Below, piece by piece: positions 16,847 to 25,946 of a DNA stretch of 49,488 nt. The notes beneath the pieces were generated by a model, which had not been told where the DNA came from, did no database searches, and was given only the letters and a program-made list of their open reading frames with translations. The stretch's first letter is position 1; every line of letters starts with the position of its first letter. The DNA lies in NCBI RefSeq assembly GCF_024363565.1, contig NZ_JAJEKE010000025.1, positions 1 to 49,488 of the forward strand, given 5' to 3'. This stretch comes from Lutispora saccharofermentans. GTDB taxonomy: Bacteria; Bacillota; Clostridia; Lutisporales; Lutisporaceae. Position numbers and translations under genes: made by a program.

Positions 16847-17863
16847 TCATTTTTGGTTTATCAGCGTGAATATGCATTTTGACAGTGCATTATAGTCATG
16901 CCTTACATATCCTTTGTCGATCCTTACAAAGTCGTCTCCCACGACTTTGATTCCTTTTGCCGCTATATTGTCCCAATCTATTTCCACCGCCTTAGCATAC
17001 TCGTCCATATACCTTAAGGCTGAATCTTCAGGTATCCTGCCCGAGTTTACTATTGCATATTCAATTATATCATGTCCTGCATGTTCATTTATAGCATTGA
17101 TGTGATCCGACAGATCATATCCCAATGTCTCCCCTTGCTGCGTCATCATGTTGCATATGTATATCTTCATCGCAGCCGCTTCATGAACAGCTTTAGCCAC
17201 GCCCTTCACCATGAAATTCGGTATGATGCTTGTATAGAGGCTGCCCGGGCCTATGATCACCGCATCAGCTTCCTTTATAGCCTTCAAAGCTTCAGGCATG
17301 GCTTCGCATTCTGCGGGCTCCAGATACACTCTCTTTATTTTCTTATTGCTGCTGATCTGCCTTATGGGTATCTGGGACTCTCCTCTTATAATAGTTCCAT
17401 CATCTAATTCGGCGAAAAGAGTGATGTCTTCCAAAGTCACAGGCACAACCCTGCCTGTAACAGCAAGAACATTGCTTATCTCTCTTATGGCATTATCAAA
17501 GCTTCCGCATATATCATTCAAAGCTGCAATAAAGAGGTTGCCGAAGCTCTGGCCACGCAGGCTGCCTTCTTTAAACCTATACTGCATCAAGCTCTCCATA
17601 ATGGGCTCCGTATTGGCCAAAGCCAGAATGCAATTTCTTATATCTCCGGGAGGGAGCATGCCCAGATCATTCCTGAGTATTCCCGATCCTCCGCCGTCAT
17701 CAGCTACAGTAACTATGGCAGTTATATTTGAAGTATATGCCTTAAGACCCCGCAGCAGTGTGGAGAGACCTGTCCCTCCGCCTATAGCCACTATTTTAGG
17801 GCCTCCGATAGCCCAACCATTATTTTTAATCAAACCTCCAGGACCCTTCCTTTCCAAAATCAT
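16847..17863 (-). CDS. yvcK: YvcK/GlmR gluconeogenesis factor
   Basis: A 338-residue CofD-like UPF0052 protein. It has IVAIGGGTGLSTLLRGLK for UDP-sugar binding, then TVADDGGGSG, PPGDIRN and IIGPGSLYTSI. In Bacillus it binds UDP-GlcNAc and supports cell-wall precursor synthesis and growth on gluconeogenic carbon. It starts 12 bp after rapZ. Together with murB and rapZ this puts amino-sugar and wall control in one operon. Confidence 0.94.
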   Translation of the reverse strand: MILERKGPGGLIKNNGWAIGGPKIVAIGGGTGLSTLLRGLKAYTSNITAIVTVADDGGGSGILRNDLGMLPPGDIRNCILALANTEPIMESLMQYRFKEGSLRGQSFGNLFIAALNDICGSFDNAIREISNVLAVTGRVVPVTLEDITLFAELDDGTIIRGESQIPIRQISSNKKIKRVYLEPAECEAMPEALKAIKEADAVIIGPGSLYTSIIPNFMVKGVAKAVHEAAAMKIYICNMMTQQGETLGYDLSDHINAINEHAGHDIIEYAIVNSGRIPEDSALRYMDEYAKAVEIDWDNIAAKGIKVVGDDFVRIDKGYVRHDYNALSKCIFTLINQK

Positions 17864-17875
17864 CTTCCCCCATCA

Positions 17876-18742
17876 CTAACAGTTTCCTTCTTCATCTATA
17901 TCTCTATGCTCCACTATCACTCTATGATCCTTCTCCCTCATCTTTTGGCTGAGCAGATTGGAAATGGTGACGGAGCGATGCCTTCCGCCGGTGCAGCCGA
18001 TGGCTATCACCAGCTGGCTTTTACCTTCCTTTATATAATACGGTATCAAAAATTCTACCATATCCAGGAGCTTCTCCATAAATACTGAGGCCTCAGGCCA
18101 TTTCATCACATACTCGCGCACATCTTCATCATGCCCGCTGTGCCTTCTCATGGATTCGATATAATATGGATTCGGCAAAAACCTTACATCAAAAACCAGG
18201 TCGCCATCCAAAGGAATTCCATATTTGAATCCGAAGGAAATAATATTTACTATAAGCTTCTCATTCTTTCCTCCTTCCACAAAAAGATGCACTATCTCCT
18301 GTTTCAGCTGTGAAGTGCTCATATTCGTAGTATCGATTATATAAGTAGCTTTCGCTTTTATTTCCTCCAGTTTTTTTCTTTCAGCCTTTATGCCCCTTAT
18401 TATCCTTCCGTCGCCTGCCAGCGGGTGCATCCTTCGGCTGGTCTTAAACCTCTTTATCAGTGTCTCATCGGAAGCTTCTAAAAACAGGATATCATAGTAA
18501 AAGCCTCCTTTCTCAAGTTCATCTAAGCTTGATTGGAGCTGGTCAAAGAATTTCCCTCCTCTGATATCCGTAACTATAGCGATCTTTTCTATACTGCCCC
18601 TGCTTTGGCTGCATATATCAGCGAACTTTGATATAAGTGCGGGAGGCAAATTATCTACGCAAAAAAAACCTAAATCCTCAAGGAACTTAACGGCTTGACT
18701 TTTCCCTGCCCCTGATAAGCCGGTTATTATAACAAATTTCAA
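17876..18742 (-). CDS. rapZ: RapZ/YvcJ nucleotide-binding protein
   Basis: A 288-residue P-loop protein: Walker A is TGLSGAGKSQAVKFLED, and the C-terminus has the conserved AIGCTGGRHRSVTI motif. In E. coli RapZ tunes glmS mRNA decay through amino-sugar sensing; in Bacillus YvcJ hydrolyses GTP. The start is TTG, with AAGGAGGAG 5-6 nt upstream. It is coupled closely to yvcK. Confidence 0.94.
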   Translation of the reverse strand: MKFVIITGLSGAGKSQAVKFLEDLGFFCVDNLPPALISKFADICSQSRGSIEKIAIVTDIRGGKFFDQLQSSLDELEKGGFYYDILFLEASDETLIKRFKTSRRMHPLAGDGRIIRGIKAERKKLEEIKAKATYIIDTTNMSTSQLKQEIVHLFVEGGKNEKLIVNIISFGFKYGIPLDGDLVFDVRFLPNPYYIESMRRHSGHDEDVREYVMKWPEASVFMEKLLDMVEFLIPYYIKEGKSQLVIAIGCTGGRHRSVTISNLLSQKMREKDHRVIVEHRDIDEEGNC

Positions 18743-18764
18743 TATATCTCCTCCTTAAGAGCGA

Positions 18765-19502
18765 TTAAGAATCATATGCATTGATGATCTGAGCACCGGT
18801 CAATCCTGCCGATTCTGCCAGCTCTACGGCATTTCTGAAATTGCCTACATCCTGAGGTGTATGAGCATCGCTGTTGATCACAAATTTGACGCCATGGCCT
18901 GCAGCAGCCCTCAGATAATCCACAGTCATTATATTGCTCTTTGAATTTATCTCCAGTGCAGTGCCCACTTTTGCCGCCGCCTCAGCCAAACGTCCTGTAT
19001 CCATAGATATTCTGGCGCCGGGATGTGTAATAATATTTACCTTGTACTTCTTTATGGCATTTATCATTATGTCTGTATTGGACTGCCTCATTTCCTCTGC
19101 CATAGCCTTGTTAATCCGTGAAAGATAATTCTTTCCATAAATATTAACAAAGCTAGGGATTCCCTTTAATATCACCATCATGTGATATCCCAACAGCACG
19201 ATATCCATATATTTCATCGCTTCATCATCCAGATCTATGTGCCCGTCTCTGCTGATTATATTGCATTCCATGCCGAGGAGGACTTTAAAATCCTTATATT
19301 TTTCATTTATCTCATCTATTTCGGCTCTCATCTTTTTCATATTTTCTCTCTTAACGCCAAAACTGAAATGCCTGAAGCCGTGATCCGTAATGGCTATTTC
19401 TTTCAAGCCTTTTTCTCTTGCCGCTGTAACATTATCCATTATTGTTCCCGTGCCATGGCTGTAAATAGTATGAGTATGATAATCTGCAAAGAGCTTTATC
19501 AC
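18765..19502 (-). CDS. PHP-domain phosphoesterase (YcdX-like)
   Basis: A 246-residue PHP-family metal-dependent phosphoesterase. Metal-binding motifs are in order: DYHTHTIYSHG, ITDHG, GMECN, HPGARI and NSDAHTP. GTG at 19502 is preferred over the longer frame because GAGGTG lies 6 nt upstream. It sits between murB and rapZ, as in many clostridia. The physiological substrate is unknown. Confidence 0.88.
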   Translation of the reverse strand: MIKLFADYHTHTIYSHGTGTIMDNVTAAREKGLKEIAITDHGFRHFSFGVKRENMKKMRAEIDEINEKYKDFKVLLGMECNIISRDGHIDLDDEAMKYMDIVLLGYHMMVILKGIPSFVNIYGKNYLSRINKAMAEEMRQSNTDIMINAIKKYKVNIITHPGARISMDTGRLAEAAAKVGTALEINSKSNIMTVDYLRAAAGHGVKFVINSDAHTPQDVGNFRNAVELAESAGLTGAQIINAYDS

Positions 19503-19589
19503 ATGCGACACCTCTTCATGTTTAATATAATTATATACTACTCTTAGTATTATCAAAAGGCAATTTTGAATGCGGCATGAAATGAGAAA

Positions 19590-19616
19590 GCCACAGAGAA
19601 CTTTCCGCCCTGTGGC
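19590..19616 (-). terminator. Weak terminator or attenuator after murB
   Basis: GCCACAG (19590-19596) pairs with CTGTGGC (19610-19616), with a 13-nt loop. On the minus strand TTTCTCATTTC follows. The U-run is broken, so partial read-through into the PHP gene is likely. Confidence 0.5.
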
Positions 19617-19622
19617 CTATGC

Positions 19623-20513
19623 TCATTCAAACCTGCCTATCAGCCTGATTTCCGTCTCAAGCTTAACCCCAAATCTCTCATATACGGTTCTTTGTATGTG
19701 CTTGATCAGATTGTATATATCCTTTGCGGCAGCATCGCCTGTGTTTACGATAAAGCCGCAGTGCTTCTCGGAAATCTGGGCTCCTCCGATGGTATAGCCT
19801 CTCAATCCGGCATCCTCGATAAGCTTGCCGGCGTAATAGCCTTCAGGCCTCTTAAAAACGCTCCCCGCGCTTGGCATGTTCAATGGCTGCTTGCTCTGCC
19901 TTCTGTCCGAATATTCGTCCATAAGCATTTTGATATCCGCTTTATTAGCTCTTTTAAGTTTTAAGGTGCATCCCAATACTGTATAGCCGTATTTATCAAC
20001 CGCGCTCTTCCTGTATCCAAATTCCATTTCTTTATTCTGAAGAACCCTATATTCAAGGTTTGAATCCAGCACCTCTACTTTTTCCACTATGTCTTTCATT
20101 TCGACGCCATAGGCCCCTGCATTCATGGATAGGGCTCCTCCGATAGAACCGGGTATGCCGCTGGCAAACTCCATGCCGGATAAGGAGCTGCAGGCGGCTA
20201 TCTTTGCCGCTTCAGGCAGTTTGGCTCCGCACTGGGCAATGAGTCTGTCTTCTATTATTTCAACAGCAGACATTTTATCGCCGAGCTTTATAACCGCTCC
20301 CCGTATTCCTTCATCAGACACAACCATATTGGTTCCGTTGCCCATCAAGATATATGGTATGCTATTCTCTTTCACATATTTGATGAACTCAACAAGTTCC
20401 CTTATATTTTCAGGTTCAAAAAAAATATCCGCATTTCCTCCCACCTTGAAAGAGGTGTGATTTTTCATTGGCTCGTCATACTTTACACTAGAAAATAAAT
20501 CATTAAGCTGCAA
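19623..20513 (-). CDS. murB: UDP-N-acetylenolpyruvoylglucosamine reductase
   Basis: A 296-residue FAD enzyme that makes UDP-MurNAc. FAD-binding segments are HTSFKVGGNAD and PYILMGNGTNMV, and GIPGSIGGALSMNAGAYG follows. The catalytic Ser is in PSAGSVFKRP and the Glu in LETEIRLIG. This is the type II form without the YxN loop region. The start is TTG at 20513, because AGAGGAGG stands 7 nt before it. The longer frame would overlap the upstream gene by about 50 bp. Confidence 0.94.
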   Translation of the reverse strand: MQLNDLFSSVKYDEPMKNHTSFKVGGNADIFFEPENIRELVEFIKYVKENSIPYILMGNGTNMVVSDEGIRGAVIKLGDKMSAVEIIEDRLIAQCGAKLPEAAKIAACSSLSGMEFASGIPGSIGGALSMNAGAYGVEMKDIVEKVEVLDSNLEYRVLQNKEMEFGYRKSAVDKYGYTVLGCTLKLKRANKADIKMLMDEYSDRRQSKQPLNMPSAGSVFKRPEGYYAGKLIEDAGLRGYTIGGAQISEKHCGFIVNTGDAAAKDIYNLIKHIQRTVYERFGVKLETEIRLIGRFE

Positions 20514-20539
20514 AACTAATCCTCCTCTGACATATACCA

Positions 20540-21244
20540 TTAATCTTCCAGTCTTCTTATAATCCCTATTGGGGTTTGTTCCGAGCACTGGCCCAGAGGA
20601 TTGTCCTTCAATATGCCTAAAAGCCCTTTCCTATCCATCGTCTCCCTGGAAGTTCCCAATATATTTCCTCCCAGATCATTTATATCGACTATCGCAACTT
20701 CAGCCTTTACGCTTTCGCTTATCTGCCTTGCAATCTTATCAGGGTTTTCCGGCCCCAAAACTACATATCTGTTATATGGCGGCAATGTGTTTGGTGTAGG
20801 TCCGTCAATAGAAGAAGCCTTGTATCCGGCTATCCTATAAAAATCTCCTCTTCGTCCTATAAGCTTTCCTAAAAACCCTACAACAGCGGCAAAAAGTATC
20901 TTAACAACTCCGCATTCTCTCAAAGCCATCTCCATAGTCTCAGGTATCCCCAGTCCTATGCCGGCTTTTGTCTTGGTGACATACCTAGATAAAAATCTGG
21001 CTAAAGGCCTTGGTTTGATTTCATCCAATGGGAAAGCCCTGCCTTGAGTTATGGCCACGGCTTTTTCACTGATAAACACTATATCCTCTTCCTTTAAAAC
21101 CTCCTGGGTATATTTCTTTACCACATCAGCAATATTATCCTCTTTCATTATTACATGAGTCTTAACCGGTATCCTTATGTACTTCTTATTATTATATTCA
21201 ATAACAGGCTGCTTTTCCTTTTTTCTGCTTTTCTCTTCCGACAT
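20540..21244 (-). CDS. CofE-like (F420-0:glutamate ligase family) protein
   Basis: A 234-residue protein of the F420_ligase family: IPVKTHVIMKEDNI, FISEKAVAITQGR, GIGLGIPETMEMAL and IDINDLGGNILG-like motifs. In archaea and actinobacteria CofE adds glutamate to coenzyme F420. Clostridia usually lack F420, and this branch sits beside murB, so a different gamma-ligase role, perhaps in wall precursor or small-molecule chemistry, is possible. No F420 synthesis gene is in the window. A basic, low-complexity N-terminus (KSRKKEKQ) precedes the domain. Confidence 0.8.
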   Translation of the reverse strand: MSEEKSRKKEKQPVIEYNNKKYIRIPVKTHVIMKEDNIADVVKKYTQEVLKEEDIVFISEKAVAITQGRAFPLDEIKPRPLARFLSRYVTKTKAGIGLGIPETMEMALRECGVVKILFAAVVGFLGKLIGRRGDFYRIAGYKASSIDGPTPNTLPPYNRYVVLGPENPDKIARQISESVKAEVAIVDINDLGGNILGTSRETMDRKGLLGILKDNPLGQCSEQTPIGIIRRLED

Positions 21245-21387
21245 ATTATCTCCTCCGATTACCTATTTCCTGTTGTTCTAACTGATAACGAATTCACCTA
21301 TGCTTTATTACAGTAAACAATTGTTACTTAATTATACAACATTATACTACCAGGTATCTATATAATTATTTGACAATATTCTATGTA

Positions 21388-22731
21388 TTAATCATTCTGA
21401 TATGAAAAATATTTATTTACCTGGGTTTTCATATCCTCCAATGCTTTTTCAGGAGATTTTCCGGAGTTAAGCACTTCTTTGATATTATATTGTATAACTG
21501 CATCTATTTCCTGCCAATTCTTATGCCTTGGCAGGTTTTCAGCATAGCTTAGGCCCCTGTTGATCGCATACATAGCATCATCTTTATCATATATCAGGCT
21601 GCCTGATTTTCTTGGAGAAAAGTAGCCGAATTTCGTTAAGTCCTGAGTGAAGCTTTCATCGGTAATATAGTTGATAAGCTCTGCACAAACTTTCCTTTTC
21701 AACGGGTCTTCCTGTTTAAACACACCATATGAATAGTATATATCATTCATATATACAGGCAATTCTGCTTCTCCACTGGGATAAGCCGCTACGGTGAAAT
21801 CAATTCCATATTGGCTGCCTATGTTCTTAATGTATTGCACCATCCAGGCATCAGCAAGCAAAACTCCGCATTTTCCCGACAGAAAAGTGCTGAAGGCCTG
21901 CCCTTTGCTCATCTCCCCGAATTGCGGGTGGGTGACCCCATGCTTATGCTTGAGCTCATATAGCTTTTGCAAGCCTTTTAACGCTATGGGGCTGTTGAAT
22001 GTGTAATTTCCGCTGCTATCAATGAACTGGGCGCCATCGCTCATCAAAATGCCTGTAAGGTTATAGCATCCCGGGTTAATATAGCCGTTGAGCCCATAAG
22101 TGCTGCCTGTTCCTTTTCTGTCTCCCTTATGGGTGAGCTTCTTCAGGCTATCGACAAACTCCTCATAAGTCCACTGGCCATCCTTCGGAAGCTCTGCTCC
22201 TCTTTGCTCAAATATTCGCTTATTCAGCAGCAAAGTATAGCCTCTGGCGGCCCAGGGTATGCCATAGACATTGCCTCTATAGCTTATGGATTCCAATGCC
22301 TCTTTATCCAAATCATTTTTGTTTGCATCGGTGATATACTCGTCCAAAGCATCCAAAAGGCCGGAAGAAATAAAAAACCAATCGCTGCCCACAGGAGCAA
22401 TATCAGGATATGCCCCTATCTTTGCAGCCGCCATCAAAGTGGTCCTGCCGTTTTGTATATCCAGGGGCCTGAATTCTACATAGACTCCCGGATTCTTTTT
22501 TTCAAATTCCCGAATTCTTTTTTCTATCCATCCGAATCTGCTGCCGGTGGTCGTGTCCAGGTTGGGATAATCCCAGAATCTTATGATTCCTTTCCACTCC
22601 GGTTCGTTAGGCTTAGGCTCATAGCTTTTTCTGTAGTCTACGGCATATCGCTTAAATATAGCCGGTCCTGCAAAGATATATATGATCATTATAATGCATA
22701 AAAAAAGAGTCACAGCTCTTTTCATCTTCAT
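21388..22731 (-). CDS. Orphan extracellular solute-binding protein (family 1)
   Basis: A 447-residue sugar-type binding protein. An N-terminal hydrophobic helix (VTLFLCIIMIIYIFAG) without a lipobox suggests an uncleaved anchor. The mature part has the family 1 features ENGRTTLMAAAKIGAYPDI-like and GVLLADAWM. ATG at 22731 follows GGGAG at 7 nt. The longer frame starts in non-coding DNA. No permease or ATPase gene is adjacent, so it must share a transporter or act as a sensor. It occupies the place where hprK often stands in Firmicutes. Confidence 0.82.
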   Translation of the reverse strand: MKMKRAVTLFLCIIMIIYIFAGPAIFKRYAVDYRKSYEPKPNEPEWKGIIRFWDYPNLDTTTGSRFGWIEKRIREFEKKNPGVYVEFRPLDIQNGRTTLMAAAKIGAYPDIAPVGSDWFFISSGLLDALDEYITDANKNDLDKEALESISYRGNVYGIPWAARGYTLLLNKRIFEQRGAELPKDGQWTYEEFVDSLKKLTHKGDRKGTGSTYGLNGYINPGCYNLTGILMSDGAQFIDSSGNYTFNSPIALKGLQKLYELKHKHGVTHPQFGEMSKGQAFSTFLSGKCGVLLADAWMVQYIKNIGSQYGIDFTVAAYPSGEAELPVYMNDIYYSYGVFKQEDPLKRKVCAELINYITDESFTQDLTKFGYFSPRKSGSLIYDKDDAMYAINRGLSYAENLPRHKNWQEIDAVIQYNIKEVLNSGKSPEKALEDMKTQVNKYFSYQND

Positions 22732-22839
22732 TAAAACACTCCCTTTGGCTTCGTGTTTCGAGTTTCGAGAGCCTGGATTGCTCGCACAGCATACATATTC
22801 TCTCCATAATTTATATTCCGGTAGCAGAAAAAATAGCAC

Positions 22840-22871
22840 AAAAAACAAAATGACAGGTATTTCTACCTGTC
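22840..22871 (-). terminator. Terminator of the uvrC-pspC transcript
   Basis: GACAGGTA (22852-22859) pairs with TACCTGTC (22864-22871) over a 4-nt loop. On the minus strand ATTTTGTTTTTT follows. The pspC stop codon lies inside the hairpin. Confidence 0.85.
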
Positions 22872-23126
22872 CTGTTCATCCTTCTCTACCTTATAATTTA
22901 CATTTGCATAGGGATTGTTTTGATCGTAGTTGTCCGCCGGCTCTTCGGGTATTATAAATGCCGCTATGATATATGCAAGAAGGATTGGAAAGCCTGCACT
23001 CAAGAAGAAGAAGGCAACCCAGATCAGCCTTACTATGGTCACATCAATATCAAAATAATCGGCCAAGCCGCCGCATACCCCGGCCAAAGTCTTATTGTGT
23101 CTCGATTTATACAATTTTTTATTCAT
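22863..23126 (-). CDS. PspC-domain membrane protein
   Basis: An 87-residue protein with the PspC signature KTLAGVCGGLADYFDIDVTIVRLIW, then one strong membrane segment (FFFLSAGFPILLAYIIAAFII) and an acidic tail. PspC proteins act in envelope stress sensing. ATG at 23126 follows GGAGG at 8 nt; the longer TTG start would cover that site. It lies 69 bp after uvrC and shares its terminator. Confidence 0.88.
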   Translation of the reverse strand: MNKKLYKSRHNKTLAGVCGGLADYFDIDVTIVRLIWVAFFFLSAGFPILLAYIIAAFIIPEEPADNYDQNNPYANVNYKVEKDEQDR

Positions 23127-23194
23127 ATCATTTACCTCCAATTAGCGCTTTTAGGTGCTTCTGTAACTATATACGGCAGTCTGTTGGAAAAGTC

Positions 23195-25054
23195 TTATTT
23201 ATTGAAAAAATTATATATATTTTCTGCTGCCTTTCTATTCATGCCTTTTACAGCCGCCAACTCTTCAATCGATGCCTTCTTGATATCCTCAATTCCCTTG
23301 AAATGCTTGAACAATGCTCTTTTCCGTCCTGGACCTATTCCTGCAATCTCATCTAAAGCTGACTTTGCAATTTTTTTCTGTCTCAGGCTTCTATGGTATT
23401 CTATGGCAAATCTATGGGCTTCATCCTGCATAACAGCTATCAGCTTGAAAGCTTCGCTTCTCGCAGGTATCGCTATCTCATTTTCATAGTAAATCAAGCC
23501 TCTGGTCTTATGCCTGTCATCCTTTACCATGCCGCACAAAGGTATTGAAATATTCAACTCCTTCAATACTTCTGAGGCAGCATTCACATGGCCTAAACCG
23601 CCGTCAATCATAATAAGGTCAGGAAACTCAGAAAACTTTCCATGGGAATAGTCTTCATTTTCTTCGTCAAGCTTATTCCTTTCCTTGATGCCATGAGTGA
23701 ATCTCCTCCATAGTATCTCCCTCATGCTCCCATAATCATCCTGACCTTCAAAGCCCTTTATCTTAAATCTCCTATAATTTTTCTTGGCAGGCTTGCCGCC
23801 TTCAAATACTATCATCGAAGCCACATTGTCCACTCCTTGGATATTTGAAATATCAAAGGCTTCAATCCGATAGATATCCTCACCGATATTCAGATAACCT
23901 GCCAGTTCCTTGCAGGCTTCTGAGATTTTCTTCGCTTTTTCGGATTTCTCCATCTCCAGCCTCAGATTTTCTTCCGCATTGCTGCGAGCCATCTGCACCA
24001 GCTTTCTTCTGTCCCCTCTCTGAGGGGCAATGATGCTGACCTTTGAGCCCCGTTTTTCTCCCAGCCATTCCTCAATCACCGCCTTTTCCTCAAACTCATC
24101 AGGCACGAGTACGGTTTTGGGTATATATAAGACCTTGCTATAAAACTGCTTCAAAAAGCTGCTTATTATTTCACTTCCGTCGCTGTTTCCAAAGTCGGAT
24201 AAGAAGAAGGTTTCCCTTCCGATCAGCTTTCCTTTTCTTACGAAGAAAGCCTGGATGCAAACGGTTTCTCCATGCTCAGCATAAGCAATTATATCCTGAT
24301 CCTCCAATCTGGAGGATATTATTATCTGTTTTTCACTGATTTTCTTAAGCGAGTCGATCTGATCCCGCAGCTCCGCAGCCTTTTCAAAATCCAGGCTCTC
24401 CGCATATCCCGCCATTTTTCCCTGGAGATCCTCAAGCAAATCCTGCTGCTTTCCTTCAAGAAAAAGGCAGACTGATTTAACAATCCTGTTATATTCTTCT
24501 TTGCTCACTTTCCCTGTGCAGGGCGCTATGCATCTTTTTATATGAAAGTTAAGACAGGGCCTTTCTTTACCTGCAACCCTTTCAATGTTTTTACTGCAGC
24601 TCCTTATGGGAAATATTTTGGAAACCAGCTCAATGGTCTGGTTTACCGCCCTTCCATCTGTATAAGGTCCAAAATACTTGGCTCCATCTTTTTTGATTTC
24701 TCTGACTTTAAGAACTCTGGGGTAGCTTTCATTGAGAGTGACCTTTATATAGGGATATTGCTTGTCATCTTTGAGCATCACATTATATCTGGGCCTATGC
24801 TTCTTGATCAGATTGCACTCCAGTATCAATGCCTCCAATTCGCTGGCGGTGATTATATATTCAAAATCCCGAATATTTTCCACCATAGCATAAACCTTGG
24901 GAGGCTGGTTTCTTGAAGCTTGAAAATATTGCCTTACTCTATTTTTGAGATTAATCGCCTTCCCAACGTAAATAATATGATTATCCTCATTTTTCATTAT
25001 ATATACGCCCGGCTTGTCAGGGAGGTTTTTTAGTTTTTCTTCCAGGTTTATCAT
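23195..25054 (-). CDS. uvrC: Excinuclease ABC subunit C
   Basis: A 619-residue nucleotide-excision repair nuclease. The N-terminal GIY-YIG domain is GVYIMKNEDNHIIYVGKA. The UVR motif is at about residues 205-235 (YAESLDFEKAAELRDQID). The RNase H-like 5'-incision domain contains EAFDISNIQGVDNVASMIVF and LIMIDGGLGHV. A C-terminal helix-hairpin-helix pair follows (IAGIGPGRKRALFKHF). All parts are present at normal length. AAGGGG precedes the ATG. Confidence 0.96.
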   Translation of the reverse strand: MINLEEKLKNLPDKPGVYIMKNEDNHIIYVGKAINLKNRVRQYFQASRNQPPKVYAMVENIRDFEYIITASELEALILECNLIKKHRPRYNVMLKDDKQYPYIKVTLNESYPRVLKVREIKKDGAKYFGPYTDGRAVNQTIELVSKIFPIRSCSKNIERVAGKERPCLNFHIKRCIAPCTGKVSKEEYNRIVKSVCLFLEGKQQDLLEDLQGKMAGYAESLDFEKAAELRDQIDSLKKISEKQIIISSRLEDQDIIAYAEHGETVCIQAFFVRKGKLIGRETFFLSDFGNSDGSEIISSFLKQFYSKVLYIPKTVLVPDEFEEKAVIEEWLGEKRGSKVSIIAPQRGDRRKLVQMARSNAEENLRLEMEKSEKAKKISEACKELAGYLNIGEDIYRIEAFDISNIQGVDNVASMIVFEGGKPAKKNYRRFKIKGFEGQDDYGSMREILWRRFTHGIKERNKLDEENEDYSHGKFSEFPDLIMIDGGLGHVNAASEVLKELNISIPLCGMVKDDRHKTRGLIYYENEIAIPARSEAFKLIAVMQDEAHRFAIEYHRSLRQKKIAKSALDEIAGIGPGRKRALFKHFKGIEDIKKASIEELAAVKGMNRKAAENIYNFFNK

Positions 25055-25087
25055 GAGCTTGCCCCTTTTCTTATACTAAAGCTTTGT

Positions 25088-25116
25088 TTGATTTATTTTT
25101 AAATTTTATATATAAT
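25088..25116 (+). promoter_or_regulatory. Sigma-A-type promoter
   Basis: TTGATT (25088-25093), a 17-bp spacer and TATAAT (25111-25116) lie about 30 bp before the TTG start of the following membrane-protein gene. Confidence 0.65.
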
Positions 25117-25144
25117 CATTTTATCTGATATGGAGGTGTTATAC

Positions 25145-25858
25145 TTGTCTAATTCTATGAAGCTTATAGCTTTTATACTTTCTTTGTTTGTTTTTCTTAT
25201 AGGTTCGGTTGTTTTCAATATGATACTGGGAATCACCCCTGCCGCACAGAATGAAGCAGGGCTAATGCCCGTGATCGCAGGTTATTTGAATATAATGCTA
25301 AGCACTATGCTGCTGGTTTTTTCCCAAGCCATCTTCCGCTTTAAATATACCCAAAGACAGATGAAAAAGCTTGGTCATTATAATATTATAGGGGAGTATC
25401 CTATAAATCCTTTCAGGCTGGTTGACAGGCTGATAATATATGTCTTCCCCTCAATACCTGTAATTTATCCTTTTTTTAGAGGAGAAAAGCTAAATAAATA
25501 TACCCTATGGAGCATAGCCTTGCTTTTTATATTCATTATTATAACAGAAATATTGTTTAATTTGTTTAATAAATCAATGAAGATTGTGGTAACGGATAAA
25601 GGAGTGGCAGTAACCGGATATGATCTGCGCCTCGAGCTCCCAATCAGCGCAAACTATCCCAGTTCCTCGGGCTTTTACCCCTTTGAAAGAATTGAAGGCT
25701 TCAGGTATATGAAAAAAAAGATAACCCTTTATCAGACCTACGACCTTGGCCCCATAACCATCACTGCTCCGGAAGATGAAATCAAGAAGATAAGAGGGCT
25801 TCTGCTCCAGAACCACGTGCCGGAGAGCAAGCTGAGCGGTGCCAAGCACAACGGATAG
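25145..25858 (+). CDS. Four-helix membrane protein of unknown function
   Basis: A 237-residue protein. Membrane segments lie at about residues 7-30, 50-70, 95-112 and 122-142. A soluble C-terminal domain of about 90 residues follows, with alternating beta segments that recall a PH-like (bPH) fold. TTG at 25145 follows GGAGGTG at 6 nt. I recognise no family. It is transcribed away from uvrC. Confidence 0.7.
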   Translation: MSNSMKLIAFILSLFVFLIGSVVFNMILGITPAAQNEAGLMPVIAGYLNIMLSTMLLVFSQAIFRFKYTQRQMKKLGHYNIIGEYPINPFRLVDRLIIYVFPSIPVIYPFFRGEKLNKYTLWSIALLFIFIIITEILFNLFNKSMKIVVTDKGVAVTGYDLRLELPISANYPSSSGFYPFERIEGFRYMKKKITLYQTYDLGPITITAPEDEIKKIRGLLLQNHVPESKLSGAKHNG

Positions 25859-25865
25859 ACGGCTA

Positions 25866-25894
25866 TTTCCAAAATTTAAGAAATAATGTATAAT
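25866..25894 (+). promoter_or_regulatory. Likely promoter of the SDR gene
   Basis: TTTCCA (25866-25871), 17 bp, then TATAAT (25889-25894). The -10 is perfect and the -35 is moderate. The gene starts about 50 bp further on. Confidence 0.5.
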
Positions 25895-25946
25895 ATAGCT
25901 TACAAGCATCATTGTTAAAATTTATACGATGTTAGGAGGATGTACT

